DNA from: Niastella yeongjuensis
Lineage (GTDB): Bacteria; Bacteroidota; Bacteroidia; Chitinophagales; Chitinophagaceae
NCBI RefSeq assembly: GCF_900110245.1
Contig: NZ_FOCZ01000002.1
Span: 124,001-188,000 of the forward strand
Length of the DNA: 64,000 nucleotides
Direction of reading: 5' to 3'
Under the pieces are notes generated by a model. The model made no database searches. It saw only the letters and a list, made by a program, of their open reading frames with translations, and had not been told where the DNA came from. Position numbers and translations under genes: made by a program. Below, piece after piece: positions 51,025 through 57,624 of this stretch (position 1 is its first letter; every line of letters begins with the position of its first letter).

Positions 51025-52008
51025 ATGATGAGAATTGCAATCAACGGTATGGGCCGTATTGGCCGCCTTTTGTTCAGACGCCTGATCGATAGCAACGAGG
51101 TTGAACTGGTTGCGGTCAATGATATCATGGATGCCGATAACCTGGCTTACCTGTTAAAGTATGATTCTATCTACGGCACCTTTGCCGGCAACATTACCCA
51201 TAAACCGGGAGCGTTGGTGGCCAATGGAAAAGAGGTAAAAGCCCTGCAACAGCAACATCCTTATCTGCTGCCCTGGAAAGACCTGCAGGTAGATGTGGTG
51301 CTGGAGTGCTCTGGACAGTTCAGCAATCGTGCTGCTGCCGAACAGCATATAAAGGCCGGTGCCCGCAGAGTGTTGTTATCAACTACCGGGTCGAACGATA
51401 TTCCCCTGCTGGTGTATGGTTTTAACCAGCACGCCCTTACCAAAGAAGAAACTATTATTTCTCCCGGTGGCTGCATGACCAACTGCAGTACCCATATTTT
51501 GTATATCCTGAATGCCATAGGCATTAAATCGGTACAGTGTAATATTTTACATTCCTATACCTCCCGGCAGGAGCTGGTGGATGCCCCGCACAAACAGTTC
51601 AGACGTGGCCGGGCAGCTGCCGAAGCTATTATACCCGTAGAAATTGACCTGCAGCAATCGCTGGAGCGCCTGTTGCCCACCATGAAAGATAAGATCGCCT
51701 CGGTTTCAACCCGGGTACCGGTAGCGAATGGTGCCCTGGCCGATTTTACCATTCAGTTGCAGCACGAAACCACCCGTGAAGAAATAAATAAACTGTTTTC
51801 AACAGCCGCTAAAAACGATTATAAAGGGATTATAGAGTATACCGAAGATCCCCTGGTATCACTGGATATTAAAGGAAATACCCATTCCTGCGTGATCGAT
51901 GGCACCCTTACCTCGGTTATCGGCAATCACGTAAAGCTGATCGCCTGGTTCGATAACGAGTATGGGTTCACTACACGCATGATTGATTGGCTGGGTTTGA
52001 TGAAGTAG
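51025..52008 (+). CDS. divergent type I glyceraldehyde-3-phosphate dehydrogenase-like protein
   Basis: A 327-residue protein. The Rossmann motif NGMGRIGRLLFRR and the C-terminal WFDNEYGFTTRMIDW are standard GAPDH. The catalytic segment reads SPGGCMTNCS (Cys150) where GAPDH normally has SNASCTTNC, and His176 in LHSYTSRQ replaces the usual HAYTATQ context. RRGRAAAEAIIP is kept. The catalytic Cys and His are therefore present but the substrate pocket is altered, so it may be a paralogue such as an erythrose-4-phosphate or other aldehyde dehydrogenase. Its stop runs straight into an 8-bp array. Confidence 0.85.
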   Translation: MMRIAINGMGRIGRLLFRRLIDSNEVELVAVNDIMDADNLAYLLKYDSIYGTFAGNITHKPGALVANGKEVKALQQQHPYLLPWKDLQVDVVLECSGQFSNRAAAEQHIKAGARRVLLSTTGSNDIPLLVYGFNQHALTKEETIISPGGCMTNCSTHILYILNAIGIKSVQCNILHSYTSRQELVDAPHKQFRRGRAAAEAIIPVEIDLQQSLERLLPTMKDKIASVSTRVPVANGALADFTIQLQHETTREEINKLFSTAAKNDYKGIIEYTEDPLVSLDIKGNTHSCVIDGTLTSVIGNHVKLIAWFDNEYGFTTRMIDWLGLMK

Positions 52009-52063
52009 TTGATCGGTTGACACGTTGACAAGTTAACAGGTTGATAGGTTAACAGGTTGGCGG
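52008..52063 (+). repeat. 8-bp GTTRAYAR array abutting a stop codon (copy E)
   Basis: Seven units in exact 8-bp register: GTTGATCG, GTTGACAC, GTTGACAA, GTTAACAG, GTTGATAG, GTTAACAG, GTTGGCGG. The first G is the last base of the GAPDH TAG stop. Six of the seven carry TGA or TAA at the same offset; because 8 is not a multiple of 3, all frames are closed within 24 bp. Confidence 0.9.
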
Positions 52064-52110
52064 GGAAAAAGGAGAAAGCTGATAGGGTTGATAAAGGAAT
52101 GAAGTAAGAG

Positions 52111-52145
52111 GTAGGAAGTGGGAAGCAGGAAGTAGGAAGTAGGAG
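52111..52145 (+). repeat. 7-bp GTAGGAA array
   Basis: Units GTAGGAA, GTGGGAA, GCAGGAA, GTAGGAA and GTAGGA. It has the same period as the GGCAGAA arrays elsewhere and again accompanies an 8-bp array, but with a different unit sequence. Confidence 0.75.
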
Positions 52146-52191
52146 CGTTGATAGGGAACCCACTCACCACTCACCACTAACAACTCACAAT

Positions 52192-52209
52192 TTTAATTTA
52201 CTTTTAATT
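52192..52209. promoter_or_regulatory. OmpR/PhoB-type direct repeat TTTAATT-N4-TTTAATT
   Basis: TTTAATT at 52192-52198 and 52203-52209, exactly 11 bp apart, about 70-85 bp before the response-regulator start. A weaker TTAAATT follows at 52212. The same heptamer with the same 11-bp step recurs at 54402-54441, so this is probably the binding site of the regulator encoded at 52278. Confidence 0.6.
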
Positions 52210-52277
52210 CCTTAAATTGAGCTAGGATACCCGGTAAGTTTATTATTTGTGAATTTTGCGTCCATGAATTTTTAGCT

Positions 52278-52967
52278 ATGGAAGAAATAAAAATTTTACT
52301 GGTTGAGGATGAAAAAAAGATAGCAGAGTCATTAAAGAAAGGACTTAGCGAACAGGGTTATCATGTAGAAGTTGCCTACGATGGCCTTATTGGAAAGAAA
52401 TTGTTCGAAACCTATCCGTTCGACCTCATCATTCTGGATATTAATCTGCCTGGTTTGAATGGTTATGAGCTGTGTAAGGAGATCCGCCGGCACAGCGAAC
52501 GTATTCCCGTTGTTATGTTAACGGCCCTCAATACCACCGCCGATAAAATTGAAGGCTTTGATGCCGGCGCCGATGATTATATTGTAAAGCCATTCGATTT
52601 TAAAGAGCTGTTGGTACGTATCAGGGCCTTGTTAAAACGGATCTACCACAATATTCCAACCGGCAATATTTTAAAGGTGGCCGATTTAACCATGAACCTC
52701 GACAGTAAGGAAGTTACCCGGGCCGATAAACCCATTTCGCTTACCGCCAAGGAGTTTCAGTTGCTCGAATACCTGATCCGGAACAAGAACCGGGTAGTGT
52801 CGCGGGCCGACATCGCCCTGAACGTATGGGACATTGATTTCGATACCAAGACCAATGTGATCGATGTATATGTAAACTTCCTGCGTAAAAAGCTGGATAA
52901 GGATTTTGAAACCCGGCTTATTCATACACAGGTAGGCATGGGTTATATACTGAAAGAAAACCCTTAG
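52278..52967 (+). CDS. OmpR-family response regulator
   Basis: A 229-residue protein. The receiver (4-120) has Asp54 in ILDINLPGLNG, Thr in MLTALN and Lys in VKPFDF. The winged-helix DNA-binding domain (about 130-227) has LTAKEFQLLEYLIRNKN, SRADIALNVWD and the wing VYVNFLRKKLDKDF. It is translated with the kinase gene, 1 bp apart. OmpR-type proteins bind 11-bp direct repeats, as found on both sides of this pair. Confidence 0.95.
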   Translation: MEEIKILLVEDEKKIAESLKKGLSEQGYHVEVAYDGLIGKKLFETYPFDLIILDINLPGLNGYELCKEIRRHSERIPVVMLTALNTTADKIEGFDAGADDYIVKPFDFKELLVRIRALLKRIYHNIPTGNILKVADLTMNLDSKEVTRADKPISLTAKEFQLLEYLIRNKNRVVSRADIALNVWDIDFDTKTNVIDVYVNFLRKKLDKDFETRLIHTQVGMGYILKENP

Positions 52968-52968
52968 G

Positions 52969-54366
52969 TTGAAAATCAAATTTAAAATAACCGCGCTTTT
53001 TGCTTTACTGGTTACCATTATTTTGTTGGTACTAAGTATATCCGTTCATTATTTTACCTCCCTGCAGCGGATAGAAGCATTTAAAAAGCGGTTGAAAGGA
53101 AGGGCAAATAACGATGGCCAGCTGTTTTCCTATATGGGAGACAGCGACAGCAGTCGTGCCTTTCTGTACCATATTGATTCTGCCTCAGCCTTTACGCTGA
53201 GCCAGAAAAGCGTGGTTATCTTCGATTACCTCGACAGGCCTGTTTACCGGTACAATGCCGGTGATATTGATTCCATTATCCCCGACAGGGAAATCTTGAA
53301 ACAGGCCCGGGTAAAACACGATATCTACTTTACCACCAACAAACGCGATGCGCTGGCCTTTCATTACACCGATAACCGAAGCCGCATTGTAGTAGTGGTG
53401 GCAGCGTACGACGTGGATGGCTGGCAACGGTTGAAAGACCTGCGCGACATATTACTTACCTGTTTGTTCATTGGCATTGCCATTGCATTAGTGGTTGGGT
53501 ATGCTTTTTCGGTACAACTGGTAAAACCCATTAAGCAGATCATTCACGATGTAAAACATATTACATCGCAAAACCTTACCCACCACATACAGGCTGGCAG
53601 CACACAGGATGAACTGAACCAACTGGCCAACACGTTTAACGAACTGCTCGACCGGTTGCAGGAGTACTTCCTGGTGCAGCGGCGTTTCATCTCCAATGCC
53701 TCGCACGAATTGTCGACCCCGCTTACTTCTATTCTGAGCCAGCTGGAAGTTACCCTGCAAAAGAAAAGAAGTGATGAAGAGTACCAACAGGTTATTACCT
53801 CTGTGCATGAAGACGTACAGCAAATGCAACAGCTTACTAAAAGCCTGCTGGAGATAGCTAAAACCGGTACCGAAGGCGGCATTGAATTAAGCGAAGTGCG
53901 TATAGACGAAGTACTGCTGAAGGTGACTGCCGATGTGCAAAAGAACAGCGACGCTTATAAAGTGTTATTGGAATTTGGCGACTTTCCTGATGATGAAAAA
54001 GCTTTCCTGGTTTTCGGGAATGTGGATCTGTTGTATAGTTCACTACGTAATATTGCAGATAACGGTTGTAAATTTTCGTACGACCATCAGGTAATGATCA
54101 ACCTGCTGTTTGAGAACGACAACGTAATTATACAGTTTAAGAATTTTGGCAACACCATAACCGAGGCGGAAACAGAACATATCTTTCAGCCTTTTTACCG
54201 CAGCGCCACGGCTTCACCCATAAGAGGCTTTGGGTTAGGACTCCCATTGGCCAAACGCATCATAAATATGCATAAGGGTACCATTAAAGTGAATTCATCC
54301 CGCGAAATGGGCACCATCTTTACCATCATCCTTCCTTCCGTTAAAGCCCTTGCGGCTAAAGCCTGA
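52969..54366 (+). CDS. HAMP-containing sensor histidine kinase, TTG start
   Basis: A 465-residue protein starting at TTG 52969, 1 bp after the regulator stop; the membrane segment starts at once, so a later start would break it. Membrane helices at about 8-28 and 160-182 flank a periplasmic sensor domain. A HAMP domain spans about 183-235, His246 lies in NASHELSTPLTS, and the ATPase domain ends with RGFGLGLPLAKR. It is the cognate kinase of the OmpR-type regulator. The HEL-TPL box and size are like metal- or envelope-stress kinases (CusS-like), but the signal is unknown. Confidence 0.93.
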   Translation: MKIKFKITALFALLVTIILLVLSISVHYFTSLQRIEAFKKRLKGRANNDGQLFSYMGDSDSSRAFLYHIDSASAFTLSQKSVVIFDYLDRPVYRYNAGDIDSIIPDREILKQARVKHDIYFTTNKRDALAFHYTDNRSRIVVVVAAYDVDGWQRLKDLRDILLTCLFIGIAIALVVGYAFSVQLVKPIKQIIHDVKHITSQNLTHHIQAGSTQDELNQLANTFNELLDRLQEYFLVQRRFISNASHELSTPLTSILSQLEVTLQKKRSDEEYQQVITSVHEDVQQMQQLTKSLLEIAKTGTEGGIELSEVRIDEVLLKVTADVQKNSDAYKVLLEFGDFPDDEKAFLVFGNVDLLYSSLRNIADNGCKFSYDHQVMINLLFENDNVIIQFKNFGNTITEAETEHIFQPFYRSATASPIRGFGLGLPLAKRIINMHKGTIKVNSSREMGTIFTIILPSVKALAAKA

Positions 54367-54401
54367 GGTTAAACACCTGCATTAACTATCGTTAAACGTT
54401 G

Positions 54402-54441
54402 TTTAATTGCATTTTAATTCCTGTTTAATTATCGTTTAACC
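54402..54441. promoter_or_regulatory. four-unit 11-bp direct repeat TTTAATT-N4
   Basis: TTTAATT at 54402, 54413 and 54424, then TTTAACC at 54435, each 11 bp apart; looser TTAA cores continue leftward at 54392 and 54382. It ends 36 bp before the ATG at 54477 and precedes a TATTTG (-7-like) at 54453. The heptamer is the one found upstream of the regulator gene, so the small gene that follows is a likely regulon member. Confidence 0.65.
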
Positions 54442-54476
54442 ATAATAAAGCATATTTGATGTTACTTATTATTTAA

Positions 54477-54743
54477 ATGAAATTGAATCGATCTGTTTTT
54501 ATATTCAGAAGTCTGGCAACTGGTTTAATTGTGTTTGCAGCGCTGGCTTTTGTGCTGCAGCAAAAGAATAAACGACTGAATGAATTCAATAATAACCTGG
54601 TACTACAAAACGATTCTGTTTTATCGGTAAATCTGCAACTGCAAAAAGATATCAACTCGCTGAAACACGACCTCGACAGTTTATTACAAAACAATCCCGA
54701 AAAGCAACAACTGACCACAAACAAACTGGTATCAATAAAATAG
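54477..54743 (+). CDS. small membrane-anchored coiled-coil protein
   Basis: An 88-residue protein. One membrane segment (about 11-27, RSLATGLIVFAALAFVL) is followed by a periplasmic or cytosolic coiled coil (LNEFNNNLVLQNDSVL, LQLQKDINSLKHDLDSLL). No family recognised. It lies directly behind the four-unit repeat and downstream of the kinase gene, suggesting it is the output or feedback partner of that two-component system (inference). Confidence 0.65.
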   Translation: MKLNRSVFIFRSLATGLIVFAALAFVLQQKNKRLNEFNNNLVLQNDSVLSVNLQLQKDINSLKHDLDSLLQNNPEKQQLTTNKLVSIK

Positions 54744-54819
54744 TGTCAGTAACTATGAGCTGATCATTGATGTAACATTAAAAGCGCATTGCTTTAATCG
54801 GTTTAGCATCATGCGTTCA

Positions 54820-54835
54820 TATGATTCAGATCATA
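54820..54835. promoter_or_regulatory. FNR/CRP-like palindrome TATGAT-TCAG-ATCATA
   Basis: Six-base arms with a 4-bp spacer, containing the TGAT-N4-ATCA core of FNR/Dnr-type sites. It lies about 290 bp before the start at 55123. It could be chance in AT-rich DNA. Confidence 0.35.
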
Positions 54836-55110
54836 GGTAGGGAATGTTTTTCCTTCGATGTTTGCACGGCTTAACAATACAGGTGATCACGGAAAAATAA
54901 TAGAATAATTCCTTTTATAGTTTTTCAAAACATCGTACCTTTTGAGACGGCCAGAAAATTCCTAAACAATATCTTAGCCTTTAATTGATCAACGTGTCTG
55001 GCAATTCTGATCATGTTATTCTTTTGATGCCTAGTGTCGATATCCTTTGAAAGCTGTGGCAATATCCGTATTAGTTAGTAAGTAACCATTTTTTGTAGGC
55101 ACCTAAAATG

Positions 55111-55117
55111 AAGGAGG
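55111..55117 (+). promoter_or_regulatory. strong Shine-Dalgarno AAGGAGG
   Basis: A full-length Shine-Dalgarno sequence 5 bp before the ATG at 55123. Most genes in this window have none, as usual in Bacteroidota. It decides the start against the ATG at 55108. Confidence 0.7.
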
Positions 55118-55122
55118 GCACC

Positions 55123-55419
55123 ATGAAACACCATCAATCCCCTTACGTAAACAAGAGGAAGAAGTGTATTGAGTTTCACATTATGAACTCCTGCGCAAAC
55201 AGGATTTCACTGGCAGGTGATTTTAACAACTGGGCTCAGGACCAGCTAACCTTACATCCCACCAAAAACGGATTTTGGACCATAGAAATACCTATGTTAC
55301 CGCGTGGAAAATATCATTACAAATTCTTTATCGATGAACGGATGTGGGCTGAGGATATCGAGAACCAGTTTCGAGAACCAGATGGCGTTACCGGATGGAA
55401 CAGTGTGCTTGAAGTATAA
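55123..55419 (+). CDS. stand-alone glycogen-binding domain protein (CBM48/AMPK-beta type)
   Basis: A 98-residue protein from the ATG at 55123, chosen for its Shine-Dalgarno sequence. The whole chain is one early-set immunoglobulin-like domain: ISLAGDFNNWAQDQLTLHPTKNGFWTIEIPMLPRGKYHYKF, with Trp and Lys placed as in CBM48, then DERMWAEDIENQFREPDG. It has no catalytic domain and no signal peptide, so it probably acts inside the cell on glycogen or a related glucan. A hairpin terminator separates it from the convergent SDR gene. Confidence 0.88.
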   Translation: MKHHQSPYVNKRKKCIEFHIMNSCANRISLAGDFNNWAQDQLTLHPTKNGFWTIEIPMLPRGKYHYKFFIDERMWAEDIENQFREPDGVTGWNSVLEV

Positions 55420-55558
55420 CCTATGAACAGCAGATCAAGTAGGTGGAAGTTAAACAAGAATTGTGTTATATGGTGTATATGATCCTGTGTGTTTATGATT
55501 CGTACATCCCGAAACAATCGGGTTGAAAGCTTTGTTAAGTACTCAGGGTTATAATAGA

Positions 55559-55597
55559 AAAGATGAGCTCCCCAACGGGAACTCATCTTTTTTTTAT
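55559..55597. terminator. bidirectional terminator
   Basis: AGATGAG (55561-55567) pairs with CTCATCT (55582-55588), with an inner TCCC/GGGA, then T8. It lies at the junction of convergent genes and touches the stop of the minus-strand gene. Confidence 0.8.
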
Positions 55598-56286
55598 GCG
55601 TTGTTGTAAACTTTATAAACAGACTCCCGCAATACATTGCTGCTGTCTGAACAAATAAAAGACAGCACATCGGCAATTGCTTCTGGTTTTACCCAGTTGT
55701 CGAATTTGGCATCGGGCATGCTGTCGCGATTGGGTTTTGTATCGATGGTACTGGGGGCTATTACCGATACGGTAACATTTTTTCCTTTGGCTTCCCTGTT
55801 TAGGATCTCAGCCAGGTTAAACAGCAGGGATTTGCTTAATGCATAGGCAATCTTGTTGTGGCCTTCTTCCAGTTGTATACCAGGGCGGGCGCCGGTGAAA
55901 ACCAGGCGGCCGTAGCCGTTCTGCATCATATGCTGAAACAATGGCCGGGCCAAGTGATAAGCAGTTTCAAAATTCAGGGAGAACATTTTTCTTAACTGGG
56001 CCGTATCGGTAGTATCGATGCCGCCCATTTCGAAGCCGCCGGCCAGCAGCACGGCACAGTCAATATTGCCGTACAGGCCTATAGCTTCGTTTACAAAGGT
56101 TTTGCATTCTGCTTCATCGGAAAGGTCAATGCCATGCAGTTCGAAGTTGGGATGCCTGTCTGCAAACCCCAGGTGGCTACCTGAATGGTCAACCGCAACT
56201 ACTTTATAATCCTGATCGAGGAATTTTTTTACTACTGCGGTACCCAGGTTGCCATTAGCGCCTGTTATAATAATGGTTTTAGACAT
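55594..56286 (-). CDS. SDR-family oxidoreductase
   Basis: A 230-residue short-chain dehydrogenase: ITGANGNLGTAVV (cofactor loop), VAVDHSGSH with Asp after strand two (favours NAD), LLAGG replacing the usual NNAG, and YALSK as the YxxxK pair. IAPSTIDTKPNRDSMP is the post-catalytic loop. The LLAGGFEMGG segment resembles dihydropteridine-reductase-like members. Substrate unknown. Its own unit, 90 bp from the IlvE gene end. Confidence 0.85.
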   Translation of the reverse strand: MSKTIIITGANGNLGTAVVKKFLDQDYKVVAVDHSGSHLGFADRHPNFELHGIDLSDEAECKTFVNEAIGLYGNIDCAVLLAGGFEMGGIDTTDTAQLRKMFSLNFETAYHLARPLFQHMMQNGYGRLVFTGARPGIQLEEGHNKIAYALSKSLLFNLAEILNREAKGKNVTVSVIAPSTIDTKPNRDSMPDAKFDNWVKPEAIADVLSFICSDSSNVLRESVYKVYNNA

Positions 56287-56318
56287 GTGAAAAGGTATAT
56301 GTTGTTGTCAAAGATAGA

Positions 56319-56356
56319 AAAAGGACCGATCCACCTGGGGGCGAACCGGTCCTTTT
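56319..56356 (-). terminator. terminator after ilvE
   Basis: AAAAGGACCG (56319-56328) pairs with CGGTCCTTTT (56347-56356). On the minus strand a T-rich run follows. It lies 20 bp beyond the ilvE stop. Confidence 0.8.
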
Positions 56357-56376
56357 ATTATATAGTAATATATGAT

Positions 56377-57441
56377 CTAGAACAGGAAGTTCCAGCCGTG
56401 TTTGTCTTCTTCCTGACATTTACGAATAGCTTCCAGCCTGTTCTTTAACCGGAACATCACTGAATTATCGTTAGTAGCCGGTAAATGATGGTCGATGCCG
56501 TTTATGTGAATAGTTGCAATGGGCGCTACTACAGCGGCTGTACCGGCGCCAAATGCTTCTGAAATGGCATTGTGACGGAAAGCGTTCTCCAATTCAGTTA
56601 CTGCAATAGGGCGGGCTTCATGGGGAATACCCAGGTCATCGGCCAGCGTGAGTAAAGAATCGCGGGTTACACCGGCCAGAATAGAATCACTGGTGGGTGG
56701 AGTAACCAGTACGCCGTCGATCACGAACATGGCATTCATCATGCCGCTTTCTTCAATATATTTGTTTTCGCGGGCATCTGTCCAGATTACCTGGTCGTAG
56801 CCGGCTTCTTTTGCTTTTTGTGTGGGGTAAAAGGCGCCACCGTAGTTACCAGCACATTTTGCTGAACCGGTACCGCCTTTGGCAGCGCGGGCAAAATCGG
56901 TTTCTACTTTCAACCGCAATGGGTTGGCAAAGTAAGAACCAACGGGCCCGGTAAACATGATGAAGCAATATTCATCAGCGATCTTTACTCCGTATTTGGC
57001 TTCGCTGGCAAACATAATGGGGCGAACGTATAAAGCACCGCCGGGTTGGGTAGGTAACCAGTCTCTATCTACTTCTATAAGGCGGCGAAGACCTTCAACA
57101 AAAATTTCTTCGGGTACACCTGGCATGCACATGCGGCTTAAGGAACGCAGCATTCTTTCGTAATGCTTTTGTACCCTGAACAGGTTCACCCGGCCATCAT
57201 CGAGCCTGAATGCTTTCAACCCCTCAAATACCGATTGACCGTAATGCAGGGCCAGGGTAGCAGGGCTCAGGGAAATATCGCCAAAGGGAACAATACTGGG
57301 CGCTTCCCATTGTCCGTTTTTATAATAGCAGATCAGCATGTGGTCTGAAATATAGTTTCCAAACCCGAGCTTGTTAAAATCAACTTCAGGTAACCTTGAT
57401 TTGGTTGTTCGCTGAACCATTATCTCATCGGTAAGTTCCAT
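56377..57441 (-). CDS. ilvE: branched-chain amino acid aminotransferase
   Basis: A 354-residue fold-type IV PLP enzyme of the large bacterial/eukaryotic BCAT group. Landmarks are LHYGQSVFEGLKAFR, SAKCAGNYGGAFYPTQKA, QVIWTDARENKYIEESGMMN and the Thr-rich loop ILAGVTRDSLLTLA. It transfers the amino group between glutamate and leucine, isoleucine or valine, the last step of their synthesis and the first of their breakdown. It has a single-gene layout with a terminator behind it. Confidence 0.95.
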   Translation of the reverse strand: MELTDEIMVQRTTKSRLPEVDFNKLGFGNYISDHMLICYYKNGQWEAPSIVPFGDISLSPATLALHYGQSVFEGLKAFRLDDGRVNLFRVQKHYERMLRSLSRMCMPGVPEEIFVEGLRRLIEVDRDWLPTQPGGALYVRPIMFASEAKYGVKIADEYCFIMFTGPVGSYFANPLRLKVETDFARAAKGGTGSAKCAGNYGGAFYPTQKAKEAGYDQVIWTDARENKYIEESGMMNAMFVIDGVLVTPPTSDSILAGVTRDSLLTLADDLGIPHEARPIAVTELENAFRHNAISEAFGAGTAAVVAPIATIHINGIDHHLPATNDNSVMFRLKNRLEAIRKCQEEDKHGWNFLF

Positions 57442-57504
57442 AAACTAAAATTTTTTATTGCTACAAGTCATTCAATGTGTAAAGATAACTCTTAAAAATC
57501 AAAG

Positions 57505-57532
57505 GGCAGAAGGCAGCGGGCAGAAGGCAGAA
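57505..57532 (+). repeat. 7-bp GGCAGAA array (copy C)
   Basis: Units GGCAGAA, GGCAGCG, GGCAGAA, GGCAGAA, followed on the plus strand by AACCTCAGCGCGGCCTCC. This flank closely matches the flank of copy A. Confidence 0.8.
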
Positions 57533-57561
57533 AACCTCAGCGCGGCCTCCAGGTTCAAAAA

Positions 57562-57624
57562 CAAAGAACTCAATAACCCAGAACTCAATAACCTGCCAAC
57601 CTATTAACCTACGAACCAAATAAC
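57562..57624 (-). repeat. 8-bp GTT array starting right after a stop codon (copy C)
   Basis: On the minus strand: GTTATTTG, GTTCGTAG, GTTAATAG, GTTGGCAG, GTTATTGA, GTTCTGG (7 bp), GTTATTGA, GTTCTTTG. The first base follows the TAA stop of the decarboxylase gene directly. Most units again contain a stop triplet. Confidence 0.85.

Larger units (their letters stand above)
54744..55122. other. intergenic region with FNR/CRP-like half-sites
   Basis: 379 bp. It contains the palindrome at 54820-54835 and several TGATCA-type cores (CTGATCATTGATG near 54759, TTGATCAA near 54986, CTGATCATG near 55007). No gene is supported. It should hold the promoter of the glycogen-binding-domain gene. Confidence 0.45.
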
